Shown: one piece after another, positions 16,178-24,584 of the stretch
Layout of the letters: each line of letters opens with the position of its first letter
Numbering within the stretch: position 1 is the first letter of the stretch
Source of the DNA: Rhodospirillales bacterium
Lineage (GTDB): Bacteria > Pseudomonadota > Alphaproteobacteria > Rhodospirillales > Shumkoniaceae
Assembly (NCBI GenBank): GCA_016776725.1
Contig: JADHSV010000034.1
Span: 1-35,833 of the forward strand
Length of the DNA stretch: 35,833 nt
Direction of reading: 5' to 3'
Program-made: the position numbers and the translations under genes
The notes under the pieces: generated by a model
Seen by the model: only the letters and a program-made list of their open reading frames with translations
The model's database searches: none
Told to the model about the DNA's origin: nothing

Positions 16178-16930
16178 TCACTCTTGTTCTTTCATATCGC
16201 CGAAAACATTATGCATAATTTCTGACATGTGCGCCTGATGGGCAAGCATCGCCTCGCGCGCGCCCTTGGGATCACGGGCCTGAATGGCTGAATTGATGGC
16301 TTCGTGCAGGGTTAGGGAATATCGGTTTTTAATGGCCGTCGGATTGGTGATGCGCAAACTTGAAAGCATCGCCGCGCAAATGGCGTTGGCAACGGGCCGC
16401 AGAAATTCATTGTGATTGGCCGAAATAACAGCAGCGTGAAATTCTAGATCGGCGGCGATATATAGGTCGATGTTTCCGACGCCCTTGGCCATATTATCAC
16501 AGCAATCTTGGATCGCAACCAGTTCGGCATCGGTGGCGCGCTTGGCCGCCAGCTCCGCCGCCGCCGGTTCGACAATGCGCCGCACCTCGACCAGTTTGTG
16601 CATGTATTCGCCGTCGGGCCTGCCGCCGTGAACCCAGGACAAGACGTCCGGGTCAAGCGCATTCCAGTTGTCCCGATCAAGAACGGTTATCCCCCGGCGC
16701 GGGCGCGATTCGATCATTCCCTTCGCCGACAAAACCTTCATCGCCTCGCGCAAGGCGGTGCGGCTGACGCTCATTTCCGCGCACAGGACTTCTTCGGAAG
16801 GAAGGGAATGGCCGGGTTCGATATCGCCGGTGGCGATGCGCCGTCCCATCTCGTGCACGATCTGGCCATGCAAGCTACGCCGCGGATAGGTGCGATTGCC
16901 CGACAAAAACTGGAACGATCCATCTCCCAT
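16178..16930 (-). CDS. GntR-family (FadR/FCD) transcriptional regulator
   Basis: 250 aa from ATG 16930; a TTG at 16942 would add four residues but lies inside a palindrome. The N-terminal winged helix shows GHSLPSEEVLCAEMSVSRTA and LREAMKVLSAKGMIESRPRR. The C-terminal FCD domain has the metal-binding pattern DLEFHAAV, LHEAINSAI and AHQAHM. It regulates organic- or sugar-acid genes in most known cases. It is the first gene of an operon with the racemase-type enzyme, 4 nt apart. Its start codon overlaps a perfect palindrome, so autoregulation is likely. No ribosome site is visible and the predicted transcript start is near the ATG, suggesting leaderless translation. Confidence 0.93.
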   Translation of the reverse strand: MGDGSFQFLSGNRTYPRRSLHGQIVHEMGRRIATGDIEPGHSLPSEEVLCAEMSVSRTALREAMKVLSAKGMIESRPRRGITVLDRDNWNALDPDVLSWVHGGRPDGEYMHKLVEVRRIVEPAAAELAAKRATDAELVAIQDCCDNMAKGVGNIDLYIAADLEFHAAVISANHNEFLRPVANAICAAMLSSLRITNPTAIKNRYSLTLHEAINSAIQARDPKGAREAMLAHQAHMSEIMHNVFGDMKEQE

Positions 16931-16965
16931 ATTGTAATACAATATGAGCAGAGCAAATGTGTCAA
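16928..16965 (-). promoter_or_regulatory. Promoter with overlapping GntR operator
   Basis: CATATTGTAATACAATATG (16928-16946) is a perfect 9-1-9 palindrome. A consensus TTGACA (-35) lies at 16965-16960 on the minus strand. The -10 box (about TATTGT or TGTATT, 15-18 nt on) falls inside the palindrome, and transcription would begin close to the ATG at 16930. A repressor bound here would block RNA polymerase directly. Confidence 0.7.
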
Positions 16966-16988
16966 TAGACCATTGCGTTTTTGCGGAA

Positions 16989-17411
16989 TTAATCGCGTTC
17001 GCTGACCTTGCCGCGCAACTTTTTTACCGAACCGCGCCGCTGCTTGGTTTCCATGCGGCGCTTTTTGGACCCCAGGGTGGGCCGCGTCGGCCGGCGTTTC
17101 TTGGGCATCACCGTGGCGGCACGGATCAATTCGACCAATCGTTCAAGAGCGTCGGCGCGGTTGCGTTCCTGCGAGCGATACTGCCGGGCATTCAGCACAA
17201 TCACCCCGTCCTTGGTCATGCGCCGGCCCGCCAGGGTAACCAGGCGATAAAACACGAATTCCGGAATATTGGGGCTGGCCTTGGCGTTGAAACGCAACTG
17301 CACGGCCGTTTCCACCTTGTTGACGTTCTGCCCGCCCGGACCGGGCGAGCGCACGAAATGCTCCTCGATCTCGTCTTCGGCAAGGCTGATGGTGGAGGTG
17401 ATGATAATCAT
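16989..17411 (-). CDS. arfB: Alternative ribosome-rescue factor ArfB (peptidyl-tRNA hydrolase)
   Basis: 140 aa, the usual ArfB length. The catalytic loop SPGPGGQNVNKVET has GGQ at residues 26-28. The C-terminal tail is highly basic (KKRRPTRPTLGSKKRRMETK), as needed to enter the empty mRNA channel of stalled ribosomes. It hydrolyses peptidyl-tRNA on non-stop complexes. It lacks the codon-recognition domains of RF1/RF2. Strand and position would allow transcription into the GntR gene 58 bp downstream, but that gene has its own promoter. No strong ribosome site is seen at ATG 17411. Confidence 0.94.
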   Translation of the reverse strand: MIIITSTISLAEDEIEEHFVRSPGPGGQNVNKVETAVQLRFNAKASPNIPEFVFYRLVTLAGRRMTKDGVIVLNARQYRSQERNRADALERLVELIRAATVMPKKRRPTRPTLGSKKRRMETKQRRGSVKKLRGKVSERD

Positions 17412-17454
17412 GAAAGGGATATATCCAGTTGGATAATATCGTTAAAATTACCGC

Positions 17455-17892
17455 ATGGCCTGGGAACAATATATCGACCAAGAATATAACTGCGTCGTGG
17501 TCGTCCACAAAGGACAGTGGGATGACGTCGAACCCCTATTTCAATTGAAGGACTTGGTCAACCGTCCAGATCACCGTGAAGGAATGAACATCCTTCGCGA
17601 CATGCGCCGAGCTCAGTTTTCTTCGAATTTGAACTACAATTGGTTTTCGGCCCAACGAAGTGCTTTTTTGACCATCGATGGCAAGTTGGGAAAATGCCGA
17701 ATTGCCAATGTTGTTGGGTCGGAAGCCCAGTTCGGCATCATAAATCAAATCAGATTGATCATGGATGATACGTGGGTTGCGCGAATGCCGTTCATGGACA
17801 TGCTGGAAGCCAAGAGATGGCTGGGCCTTCCGGACGACTATGGCCCTGACCTCGTCCCAAACGAGATCACCCTGCCATTTTCAGTGAAATAG
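17455..17892 (+). CDS. Conserved hypothetical protein, 145 aa
   Basis: Soluble, 145 aa, with alternating beta and alpha character: NCVVVVHKGQWDDVEP, then REGMNILRDMRRAQFSS, LTIDGKLGKCRIANVVGS and MPFMDMLEAKRWLGLPDDYG. The layout (short strand, helix with a DMR motif, strand, terminal helix ending in xRWLGLPxDY) resembles small SpoIIAA/STAS-like proteins seen in Rhodospirillales, from memory. If so, it would be a regulatory or sensing domain rather than an enzyme. No ribosome site is obvious at ATG 17455. It is divergent from arfB (43 bp) and converges with the YeiH gene (15 bp). Confidence 0.7.
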   Translation: MAWEQYIDQEYNCVVVVHKGQWDDVEPLFQLKDLVNRPDHREGMNILRDMRRAQFSSNLNYNWFSAQRSAFLTIDGKLGKCRIANVVGSEAQFGIINQIRLIMDDTWVARMPFMDMLEAKRWLGLPDDYGPDLVPNEITLPFSVK

Positions 17893-17907
17893 CCAACGAT
17901 CTGCCGT

Positions 17908-18930
17908 TTATCCCACACCCAAAATCCAGGTTCCCCCAATTATCCACATCGCCAGGAACGCCGTTTGCGACACCATCATGACGATGGGGATGGTTCCCAC
18001 CTGGGCCAGGGATTTAAGCGACGTTTTGACACCCAGCGCCCCGATCGCCGCCACCAGACACCAGCGCGACGCGTTGACGGTTGCTTCGTGCAAAGGTTCG
18101 GGCAACGGCGCATAGCTGTTAATGGCGACGAACAGGCAAAAGAACAGAACGAAGAACGGCACGGGAATTTTACCGGCCTTTCCGCCCCGATTGCGAAACA
18201 GCAGCGACAGCGTGAAAACCACCGGCACCAGCATGGCCACCCGGAACAGCTTGGTCACGGTGGAAATGTCACCCACTTCCGGCGACAAACCGTAGCCCGC
18301 GCCAATCACCTGGGCCACATCGTGAATACTGCCGCCGAGAAAAAGCCCGGCCGTATGGTCGTTCATTCCCAGCCATGTGGCGATAATCGGATAGGCGATC
18401 ATGCTGATGGTGCTCAGCGTGGTAACCGCGATGACCGTAAAGATCGTGTTTCGCTCGGCATTGGAATTGCGCGGCAGAACCGCCGATATGGCCAACGCCG
18501 CCGAGGCCCCGCAGATGCCGACCGCGCCACCCGTCAGCATCCCGAATACCGCTGTGCGCCCCAACATGCGGGCCATAACGATGCCGACCAGGATTGTCGC
18601 AATGACGCCCGCACCTACCAAAGCTACCGAATCCAGGCCAAGCCCGACAACCTGATCGACGGTAATGCGCATTCCCAACAGCGCCACCCCGATCTGCAGG
18701 ATTTTCTTGGCCGTCAGTTCAATGCCGGGAATGCACGCTCTTTCCTCGGCCAGGAAATGAAACGCCAGCCCCAAAAGCAGGGCAAACAGCATTTGCGGCG
18801 CGCCGTAGTGATCCGAAAGGAACCGCGCCGCCGCCGCCACGGTGAAACATACGAGAATGCCGGGGAAATAACGGTGAACGGTTTTGCGGCTGAATCTGTA
18901 GGCGATTGGAAGTCTCAAAATCGTCCTCAT
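17908..18930 (-). CDS. YeiH-family putative sulfate exporter (UPF0324)
   Basis: 340 aa integral membrane protein with about ten helices. Family landmarks are clear: LTAKKILQIGVALLGMRIT, GGAVGICGASAALAISAV, and HTAGLFLGGSIHDVAQVIGA. The pore-lining GICGASA and SIHDVAQV motifs are the diagnostic parts. Annotation as a sulfate exporter is traditional; relatives sit beside genes for sulfonate (taurine, cysteate) breakdown, but nothing of that kind is visible here. The divergent 131-bp region to the 19062 gene contains AAGTC-TTATGTCTTATATA-GGACTT, possibly a promoter or operator. Confidence 0.93.
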   Translation of the reverse strand: MRTILRLPIAYRFSRKTVHRYFPGILVCFTVAAAARFLSDHYGAPQMLFALLLGLAFHFLAEERACIPGIELTAKKILQIGVALLGMRITVDQVVGLGLDSVALVGAGVIATILVGIVMARMLGRTAVFGMLTGGAVGICGASAALAISAVLPRNSNAERNTIFTVIAVTTLSTISMIAYPIIATWLGMNDHTAGLFLGGSIHDVAQVIGAGYGLSPEVGDISTVTKLFRVAMLVPVVFTLSLLFRNRGGKAGKIPVPFFVLFFCLFVAINSYAPLPEPLHEATVNASRWCLVAAIGALGVKTSLKSLAQVGTIPIVMMVSQTAFLAMWIIGGTWILGVG

Positions 18931-19061
18931 CTTGGCTGGCTGGAAAAGTCTTATGTCTTATATAGGACTTACGAAGCGATTCGTCCGCATTATTTGCGCC
19001 AAATCATTCAATCGCAGTACACTCGCCGCCGAAATCGGGAAATTGGTTACGGGAAAACGCC

Positions 19062-19403
19062 ATGCCGCCAAGGAAAAATCCGCTGAAGTTGAACAAGCTG
19101 CAACTACGCACCCTGGTTCTGGCCCAGGTTCTGGCAGGCGACGAGGACGGCGCGCGGCATGACGAAGCCACCGGCGAGGCAACGATCCTTCATGTCCCCC
19201 ACCCTCATGGCGAACATGTGCATGTCGGCGGATTTACCGTATCGTCCCGCGACGCCAGCGGATTTTCCAACCGCGCGGTTTGGACGGCCCTGAACCGCAA
19301 GGGTCTGGCACGCATCGAGGACGGACTGGTCGTCCTGACGGCGGACGGCCTTGCCTACGACACCGGCCTGAGCGATCGTTTCGTCACGCCGTCGGACCAT
19401 TAA
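19062..19403 (+). CDS. Conserved hypothetical small protein with His-rich segment, 113 aa
   Basis: 113 aa, soluble, starting MPPRKNPLKLNKLQLRTLVL. The N-terminal helix and the C-terminal SNRAVWTALNRKGLARIEDG look like a winged-helix layout (helices, then a wing with the LTADGLAYDTG ending). Between them, HVPHPHGEHVHVGG packs five His in twelve residues, a plausible metal site. I recall similar small proteins in alphaproteobacteria without an assigned role. It is divergent from the YeiH gene and convergent with the solute-binding-like gene 22 bp away. A GGGAAAA stretch before ATG 19062 may serve as ribosome site. Confidence 0.7.
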   Translation: MPPRKNPLKLNKLQLRTLVLAQVLAGDEDGARHDEATGEATILHVPHPHGEHVHVGGFTVSSRDASGFSNRAVWTALNRKGLARIEDGLVVLTADGLAYDTGLSDRFVTPSDH

Positions 19404-19425
19404 CAATCGCTTCGATTTTGCGGGT

Positions 19426-20214
19426 TTAGTGCTTTTTGTTGATGATCGAAATGCGGTCCCAGATTCTTTCCGCCAAATCCGGATGTTCCGCGAAGAAGGG
19501 TCTGGAGAAAATCAGATATCCGTATTTCATTTCCAAAGGCTTCGTTGAACGCGACACCTTGGCGGCATATGAGGGAACACGCGAGATGATATTCCGGTAG
19601 ACCTCGGCGGTTCCGGCGAAGGCATCGAACCTGTCGCGAACCAACATCCGTGCAAGCGTCCAATACTCAGCCGCCTCCACCACCGTCACACCAAGGCCTT
19701 TCAATTTCCTGATGATCGACGTCCCCCTTTCCGCCCCAATTCTTTTCACGTTACCGACAAGGCGCGTTCCATCCCAATCGCCGCCCTTGGATTTAAGGCT
19801 GTAGAGCCAATAGCTGTATACCTTCAACGCCCGTGCCGTATCGGGCATCCAGTCACTTTTCATCGGATAGACGGCATAGGCGGTGCGCTCGGGTTTGAAG
19901 CTGGCGAAGAAGGTCCCGTTAACGGTGTCGTCCCTGACCATTCTAAGGGCGCGCGCCCACGGCACACGCAGGTATTCAAAGGTTACGCCCACCTCTTTGG
20001 CGACCGTGTTCAGCAGCTTTTCCATGGGATCGATGGGTTCGGCCGCTTCGTCTTTCCTCGCGCGGACAGCCTGCTGTTTTTGAACCTGGATTGTCGCCAG
20101 GGTGATAACTGGTTTACCGGACCCGACATCATGGGACGCAAGCCCCGGCGCTGGAAATCCGGCCAGGACGGCCGCACCAAGAAATAGCGAAAGGACGAGC
20201 CCTGAAATCCTCAT
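19426..20214 (-). CDS. Periplasmic solute-binding-like protein (SBP family 3 type)
   Basis: 262 aa with a signal peptide (MRISGLVLSLFLGAAVLAGF, cleavage near GLA-SHD). The mature part has the amino-acid-binding-protein rhythm: PMEKLLNTVAKEVGVTFEYL, PWARALRMVRDDTVNGTF, ERTAYAVYPMKSDW and RFDAFAGTAEVYRNII. Such stand-alone family-3 proteins are common in alphaproteobacteria and often lack a partner permease. No ABC permease or ATPase gene lies nearby, so it may be a sensor-like or orphan binding protein. It is the last gene of the minus-strand run and is separated from acyP by 133 bp, which probably contains its own promoter. Confidence 0.82.
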   Translation of the reverse strand: MRISGLVLSLFLGAAVLAGFPAPGLASHDVGSGKPVITLATIQVQKQQAVRARKDEAAEPIDPMEKLLNTVAKEVGVTFEYLRVPWARALRMVRDDTVNGTFFASFKPERTAYAVYPMKSDWMPDTARALKVYSYWLYSLKSKGGDWDGTRLVGNVKRIGAERGTSIIRKLKGLGVTVVEAAEYWTLARMLVRDRFDAFAGTAEVYRNIISRVPSYAAKVSRSTKPLEMKYGYLIFSRPFFAEHPDLAERIWDRISIINKKH

Positions 20215-20347
20215 GTCGAACCTGTGCTTCCGACCCTGGGAAAAAGCGGCGCTAATTACTCTTGCGGTTCTTCGATTATTCTGCCCAATCGAACAAATAA
20301 TACCGCATTAAATCCGCGATCAAAAGAAATGGATGGCGGACGGACGA

Positions 20348-20641
20348 TTAAACCGTCGGATATAGCCGGAAATCGCCGTGGCCGGGAATCTCCTCGGATA
20401 TATCAGGCGTCAGATGATCGACGCGGGCCGAGGGCGGGCCACTCCAGCAGGCTTCCATCATATCGTTGACGACGCCCTTCGGGCCGTGAAAAAAAGCTTC
20501 GACGGAGCCATCCGCACGGTTGCGCACCCAGCCCGCAAGGCCGCGCCTTTGGGCTTCTTGTTGGGTCCAGGCCCTGAACCAGACGCCCTGAACCCGGCCC
20601 CTGATCACGACGCGCACGGATTTTGCCGGCTCGTTTGGCAT
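20348..20641 (-). CDS. acyP: Acylphosphatase
   Basis: 97 aa from ATG 20641. GGGGTGATC, matching the extended anti-Shine-Dalgarno sequence, lies immediately upstream and contains the stop of the upstream oadB-type gene, so translation is likely coupled; an alternative start at 20656 would overlap that gene. The catalytic pair is at canonical positions R23 (GRVQGVWFR) and N41 (GWVRNRADGSVE). It hydrolyses carboxyl-phosphate bonds such as acetyl- or carbamoyl-phosphate and 1,3-bisphosphoglycerate. Its place at the end of a sodium-pump decarboxylase operon is unusual and may be incidental or may remove acyl-phosphates. Confidence 0.93.
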   Translation of the reverse strand: MPNEPAKSVRVVIRGRVQGVWFRAWTQQEAQRRGLAGWVRNRADGSVEAFFHGPKGVVNDMMEACWSGPPSARVDHLTPDISEEIPGHGDFRLYPTV

Positions 20642-20645
20642 GCGA

Positions 20646-21782
20646 TCACCCCGCAAGTCGGGTGATGAAGTATCCGGCGACTACGGCGGTTCCGATGACG
20701 CCGGCGACGTTCGGCCCCATGGCGTGCATAAGCAGGAAGTTGTCGGGATCGGCACGCTGGCCTTCTACCTGCGAGACGCGCGCGGCCATGGGCACCGCCG
20801 AGACGCCCGCCGACCCGATCAGCGGATTGATCGGGTTCTTGCGCGAAAACAGGTTCATCACCTTGGCCATCAGCACGCCCGATGCGGTGGCAATGCCGAA
20901 GGCAACCACGCCAAGCGCCAAAATCTTGAGAGTTTCCGCCTGCAAGAACCGCTCGCCGGTCATGGTGATGCCGACGCTGGTTCCCAGGAAGATGGTCACC
21001 ACGTTAATGATTTCGTTCTGGGCGGCCTTGGACAGGCGTTCGGTAACGCCGCATTCGCGCACGAAGTTGCCGAACATCAACATGCCGATCAGCGCCGACG
21101 CCGCCGGAACCAGCAAGATACAAGAGACCGTCACGACCAGCACGAAAACCAGCTTTTCGGCGCGCGACACCGGGCGCAGTGAACGCATGCGGATCTTGCG
21201 TTCCTTTTCCGTGGTCAGCAGGCGCATGATCGGCGGCTGGATCACCGGCACCAGCGCCATATAGGAATAGGCCGACACCGCGATGGGCCCCAACAGATGC
21301 GGCGCCAGCTTGTTGGCCAGGAAAATCGACGTCGGACCGTCGGCCCCGCCGATGATGCCGATGGCGCCTGCCTCCATGACCGAAAAGCCCAGAAGTATCG
21401 CACCGGCGAAGGTCACAAAAACGCCGAACTGCGCTGCCGCGCCCAATAGCAGCGTGCGCGGGTTGGCGATCAGCGGCCCGAAGTCGGTCAGCGCGCCGAC
21501 ACCCATGAAGATGATCGGCGGGAAAATCTCTAACGTGATGCCTTGCGAGATGTAATAGAAAAGTCCGCCCGCTTCGTCACCATGGGGCAAATTCACCAGG
21601 CCCTCGGTCGGCAGGTTGGCCAGCAATGCGCCAAAGGCGATGGGAACCAGCAAAAGGGGTTCGAACTTACGAAACACGCCCAGATACAAAAGTGCGATGG
21701 CCACACCCCACATCACCAGCATTCGCCAGGTGAGATGCGAAGCCGCTGAAAGGCTCCAAAGCTCGGCTATGTTATCGAACAA
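20646..21782 (-). CDS. Sodium-translocating decarboxylase beta subunit (OadB/MmdB/GcdB family)
   Basis: 378 aa membrane protein. The functional Asp lies in [18 protein letters not shown] and further family blocks are [57 protein letters not shown] and [20 protein letters not shown]. It decarboxylates carboxybiotin on the carrier subunit and couples this to Na+ export across the inner membrane. It is encoded after the carboxyltransferase, gamma and biotin-carrier genes and 4 nt before acyP. The type of substrate is set by the carboxyltransferase (acyl-CoA, see 22566). Confidence 0.95.
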   Translation of the reverse strand: MFDNIAELWSLSAASHLTWRMLVMWGVAIALLYLGVFRKFEPLLLVPIAFGALLANLPTEGLVNLPHGDEAGGLFYYISQGITLEIFPPIIFMGVGALTDFGPLIANPRTLLLGAAAQFGVFVTFAGAILLGFSVMEAGAIGIIGGADGPTSIFLANKLAPHLLGPIAVSAYSYMALVPVIQPPIMRLLTTEKERKIRMRSLRPVSRAEKLVFVLVVTVSCILLVPAASALIGMLMFGNFVRECGVTERLSKAAQNEIINVVTIFLGTSVGITMTGERFLQAETLKILALGVVAFGIATASGVLMAKVMNLFSRKNPINPLIGSAGVSAVPMAARVSQVEGQRADPDNFLLMHAMGPNVAGVIGTAVVAGYFITRLAG

Positions 21783-21805
21783 GGGTTACGTTCTCCCCGG
21801 GCCAG

Positions 21806-22198
21806 CTAAGCGAGCGTGACCAGAAGCTGGCCTTCCTCGACCGCCGCGCCTGCGGCAACGGCTACAGCCGTAACCGTGCCCGCCCTGGGCGCAATGATGG
21901 AGGTGTTCATCTTCATCGCTTCGATAATCAACAAACCGTCACCGGCGGCCACCGACTGGCCGACGGTGACATCGACCGACACCACGGTTCCGGCCAACTG
22001 GCTGACCACATCGTCGGCCGCGCCTGCCGGTGCGGGTTCCGCCGGTGCGGCTTGTGCCGGCGGGGCGGAAACCGCGGGCATTGACGCGGGCGCGGGCGCA
22101 AGCGCCGGCGCAGGCGCAATGGGCGTCCCGGTATCTCCCAACACCTCGACGGTGACGTCGTAAGTCTTACCCTCGACCGTTATGCGAAGCTTCTTCAT
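21806..22198 (-). CDS. Biotin carrier subunit of sodium-pump decarboxylase
   Basis: 130 aa from ATG 22198 (MKKLRITVEGKTYDVTVEVL), the typical start of these carriers; an in-frame extension to 22294 would only add non-conserved sequence. A flexible Ala/Pro linker covers residues 27-60. The biotinyl domain has EAMKM with the biotinylated Lys at residue 96, followed by the mirror-image half ending EEGQLLVTLA. It shuttles carboxybiotin between the carboxyltransferase and the beta subunit. It lies 23 bp before the beta gene. Confidence 0.94.
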   Translation of the reverse strand: MKKLRITVEGKTYDVTVEVLGDTGTPIAPAPALAPAPASMPAVSAPPAQAAPAEPAPAGAADDVVSQLAGTVVSVDVTVGQSVAAGDGLLIIEAMKMNTSIIAPRAGTVTAVAVAAGAAVEEGQLLVTLA

Positions 22199-22218
22199 TG
22201 TCCAACCATCCGATATTC

Positions 22219-22569
22219 CTACTGCCCGCCATTTGAAGCGCGCAAACCACGCCAATCCGCCGGATGACGGCTTGTTCGTCCGTGTCCCGCCCAAGTTGCC
22301 GCCGTGTGGGCGGGCGCGGAAACCTTTACGATACGGTGCGGCTCGTCAATCACCTCGGCCACCGCAGCCACAATGGCGACAAGATGGCGGGCCGGAACAC
22401 CGCCCTCGTCCGCCTTCACCTCGACCTTTTTACCGGGGCGGTTTTTGGCGCGCGCGCTCAGCTTGACAACGCCGCCGATCATCGCCGTCATGGCCCACAG
22501 AAGCGACAGAACCCCCATCACGATGGCAACGCCCGTGACCATGATTTCAAGTTCGGCCACGCCGGTCAT
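22219..22569 (-). CDS. Sodium-pump decarboxylase gamma subunit (OadG family)
   Basis: 116 aa. One membrane helix near residues 8-36 (ITGVAIVMGVLSLL-like), a basic linker, then HLVAIVAAVAEVIDEPHRIV, the usual short cytosolic tail of gamma/delta subunits that holds the complex together. Its ATG overlaps the carboxyltransferase stop by four bases (22566-22569), indicating coupled translation. The C-terminal end after about residue 90 (HTAATWAGHGRTSRH) is rich in His, Arg and Trp, as in related subunits. Small and divergent, but the operon place makes it firm. Confidence 0.87.
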   Translation of the reverse strand: MTGVAELEIMVTGVAIVMGVLSLLWAMTAMIGGVVKLSARAKNRPGKKVEVKADEGGVPARHLVAIVAAVAEVIDEPHRIVKVSAPAHTAATWAGHGRTSRHPADWRGLRASNGGQ

Positions 22570-24119
22570 AGCGGGATGTTCCCGTGTTTCTTGGGCGGAC
22601 GGGTTTCGCGCTTTGACAGCAGCGTGCGCAGCGCCAGCGCGACCCGCGCCCGCGTCCGCGACGGCTCGATCACGTCGGTGATAAAGCCGCGTTCCGCCGA
22701 ATGATAGGGCGAGGCGAACTGTTCACGGTATTCAGCCGTCAATTCGGCGGCCATTTCGTCGGGGAACTGGGTGGCCTCGAATTCCTTTTTGTAGAGAACC
22801 CGGATCGCTCCCTCCGCGCCCATCACCGCAATCTCGGCACTGGGCCACGCGAACACCGCGTCGGCCCCCATGTCCTGACTGCACATGGCAAGATAAGCGC
22901 CGCCGTAGGCCTTACGCATGACCACCGTAATCATGGGAACCGTCGATGCGCCGTAGGCAAACAGCATCTTGGCTCCGTGGCGGATGATGCCGCCGCGCTC
23001 CTGCGCGATACCGGGCAGAAAACCCGGAACATCCACCAGGGTCACGATGGGAATGTTAAAGACATTGCAGGTCCTGATAAAACGCGCCCCCTTGTCGGAT
23101 GCGTCGATATCCAGCGTGCCTGCCTTGACCATGGGCTGATTGGCAACAATGCCAACAACACACCCCTCGATCCGTGCGAACCCGATCACCAGATTGGCGG
23201 CGAAATCGGCCTGGACCTCCAGGAACGATCCGGCGTCGGCCAGCCGGGCAATCACCTGCTTGACGTCAAATACCTGCTTTGAATCATCGGGCACGATGGC
23301 GTCCATGCCCGGATCTTCGGTGGCCGTCACCTCATCGGCCATCATATGCGGCGGGTCGGCCATGTTGTTGGGCGGCAAATAGGACAAAAGCCGCTGCAGG
23401 ATGGAAACGGCGTCGGCGTCATCCTCGGCAACAAAATGAATATTGCCGCTGATGGCCGCGTGGCTTTCGGCGCTGCCGATTTCCGCCATGGTGGTGGATT
23501 GGCCGGTGGCGGCCTTGATCACGTCGGGTCCGCAAATGAACATGCTGGCGTTGTTGCGCAACATGATCACGAAATCCATCAGGGCCGGTGAATAGGCCGC
23601 CCCGCCCGCGCACGGCCCGGCGATAACGGCGATTTGCGGCACCACGCCCGAAAGGCGCACATTGCGGTTGAATACCTGCCCGTAACCGGACAGGGAGTCG
23701 ACCCCTTCCTGAATGCGCGCGCCGCCCGAATCCTTAAAGCCGACAACGGGAATGCCGGTGCGTTCGGCGTAATCCATGATGGCGCAGATTTTTCCGGCGT
23801 GCACCTTGCCCAGCGACCCGCCCGCGACGGTGAAATCCTGGCTGAACGCGGCGACCGGCCTGCCCGCCACAAAGCCGGTTCCGGTGACCACGCCGTCACC
23901 GCCCATTTTCTTGTTCTCGATGGTGAAGTGGTCGGTGTCGTGACGCGCGTGCAGGCCGAACTCCTGAAACGTATCGGTCTGGAAAAGGTTGTGCAGCCTG
24001 TCCCTGGCCGTCATCAGGCCCTTTTCCCGCCGCTCCCGCGCCTTGCGCTCGCCGCCGCCCGCTTCGGCGGCCGCCCGCCGCCCCGCCAATTCGTCCAACA
24101 ATTCCCGTGAAATAGCCAT
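22566..24119 (-). CDS. mmdA: Acyl-CoA carboxyltransferase subunit (methylmalonyl-CoA decarboxylase alpha / PccB-like)
   Basis: 517 aa from ATG 24119 (MAISRELLDELAGRRAAAEA), which matches where the family begins; a GTG at 24158 is possible but adds 13 non-conserved residues. Crotonase-type carboxyltransferase halves are complete: GFKDSGGARIQEG, GPCAGGAAYSPALMDF, GTLDIDASDKGARFIRTCN, VTLVDVPGFLPG and YGGAYLAM. It moves CO2 from an acyl-CoA, most likely (S)-methylmalonyl-CoA, to biotin. With the gamma, biotin and beta genes it makes a membrane Na+ pump rather than an ATP-dependent carboxylase, as no biotin carboxylase gene is present. Glutaconyl- or malonyl-CoA are alternative substrates. Confidence 0.93.
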   Translation of the reverse strand: MAISRELLDELAGRRAAAEAGGGERKARERREKGLMTARDRLHNLFQTDTFQEFGLHARHDTDHFTIENKKMGGDGVVTGTGFVAGRPVAAFSQDFTVAGGSLGKVHAGKICAIMDYAERTGIPVVGFKDSGGARIQEGVDSLSGYGQVFNRNVRLSGVVPQIAVIAGPCAGGAAYSPALMDFVIMLRNNASMFICGPDVIKAATGQSTTMAEIGSAESHAAISGNIHFVAEDDADAVSILQRLLSYLPPNNMADPPHMMADEVTATEDPGMDAIVPDDSKQVFDVKQVIARLADAGSFLEVQADFAANLVIGFARIEGCVVGIVANQPMVKAGTLDIDASDKGARFIRTCNVFNIPIVTLVDVPGFLPGIAQERGGIIRHGAKMLFAYGASTVPMITVVMRKAYGGAYLAMCSQDMGADAVFAWPSAEIAVMGAEGAIRVLYKKEFEATQFPDEMAAELTAEYREQFASPYHSAERGFITDVIEPSRTRARVALALRTLLSKRETRPPKKHGNIPL

Positions 24120-24275
24120 CAGCCCCGCGTCGCCCACTGCCCTCACAATTCCGACCACCCGAACTTGCCCTTATATTGCGGCGTAATCCGGGTGGCGGGC
24201 AGTATATGCGGGATTGAACGCTGGGCGCTAGGGGATAGAAAGGAAGGTCGAAGAAGCAAATGACGAAAACGACAT

Positions 24276-24584
24276 TCAGGGACGCCAGTAATCACGATTG
24301 CTGTGCCGGACGTGTAGCACCCTAACCGTCGATCCGTCGATGGTGAAAAAAATGCGCCACGGCGTCCCTCGCCCGAAGATAAGTTGCCTGATATCGCAAT
24401 CGAAGGCATCGCTTTCCGGCGCCACGGCGTGAGACGACGGCAGCGTCTCCAGGCCGAGGATTTTGTCTCGTATTCCAGCAAGCCATTTGGCGGCGTAGGC
24501 GGGATTCTCGGTCATCAGCCATTGGTGCGCATCGTGAATGTTATCCGCCGCGAAGGGCGTGATGACGACCTTGAAGTGCTTCAT
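24276..24584 (-). CDS. RelE/ParE-family type II toxin
   Basis: 102 aa. Typical ParE/RelE layout: N-terminal strand MKHFKVVITPFAADNIHDAH, two helices (AAKWLAGIRDKILGLETLPS), then strands with RQLIFGRGTPWRIFFTIDG and VRVLHVRHSNRDYW. The C-terminal RHSNRDYW motif is characteristic. Target may be gyrase (ParE type) or mRNA on the ribosome (RelE type); sequence alone does not decide. Its ATG overlaps the antitoxin stop by 4 bp (24581-24584), the standard antitoxin-first arrangement. The 156 bp to the sodium-pump operon hold nothing else I recognise. Confidence 0.92.
   Translation of the reverse strand: MKHFKVVITPFAADNIHDAHQWLMTENPAYAAKWLAGIRDKILGLETLPSSHAVAPESDAFDCDIRQLIFGRGTPWRIFFTIDGSTVRVLHVRHSNRDYWRP

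Noticed and set aside
15196..16218. 340-codon plus-strand frame opposite the racemase-type gene
   Set aside because: Full antisense overlap with an enzyme whose catalytic residues are all intact; no independent signal.
17965..19086. 373-codon plus-strand frame opposite the YeiH gene
   Set aside because: Gln/Arg/His-rich antisense artefact of a hydrophobic membrane protein gene.
22566..24119. ATP-dependent propionyl-CoA carboxylase beta subunit
   Set aside because: No biotin carboxylase gene is present, and the gene is coupled to gamma, biotin-carrier and membrane beta subunits of a sodium pump.
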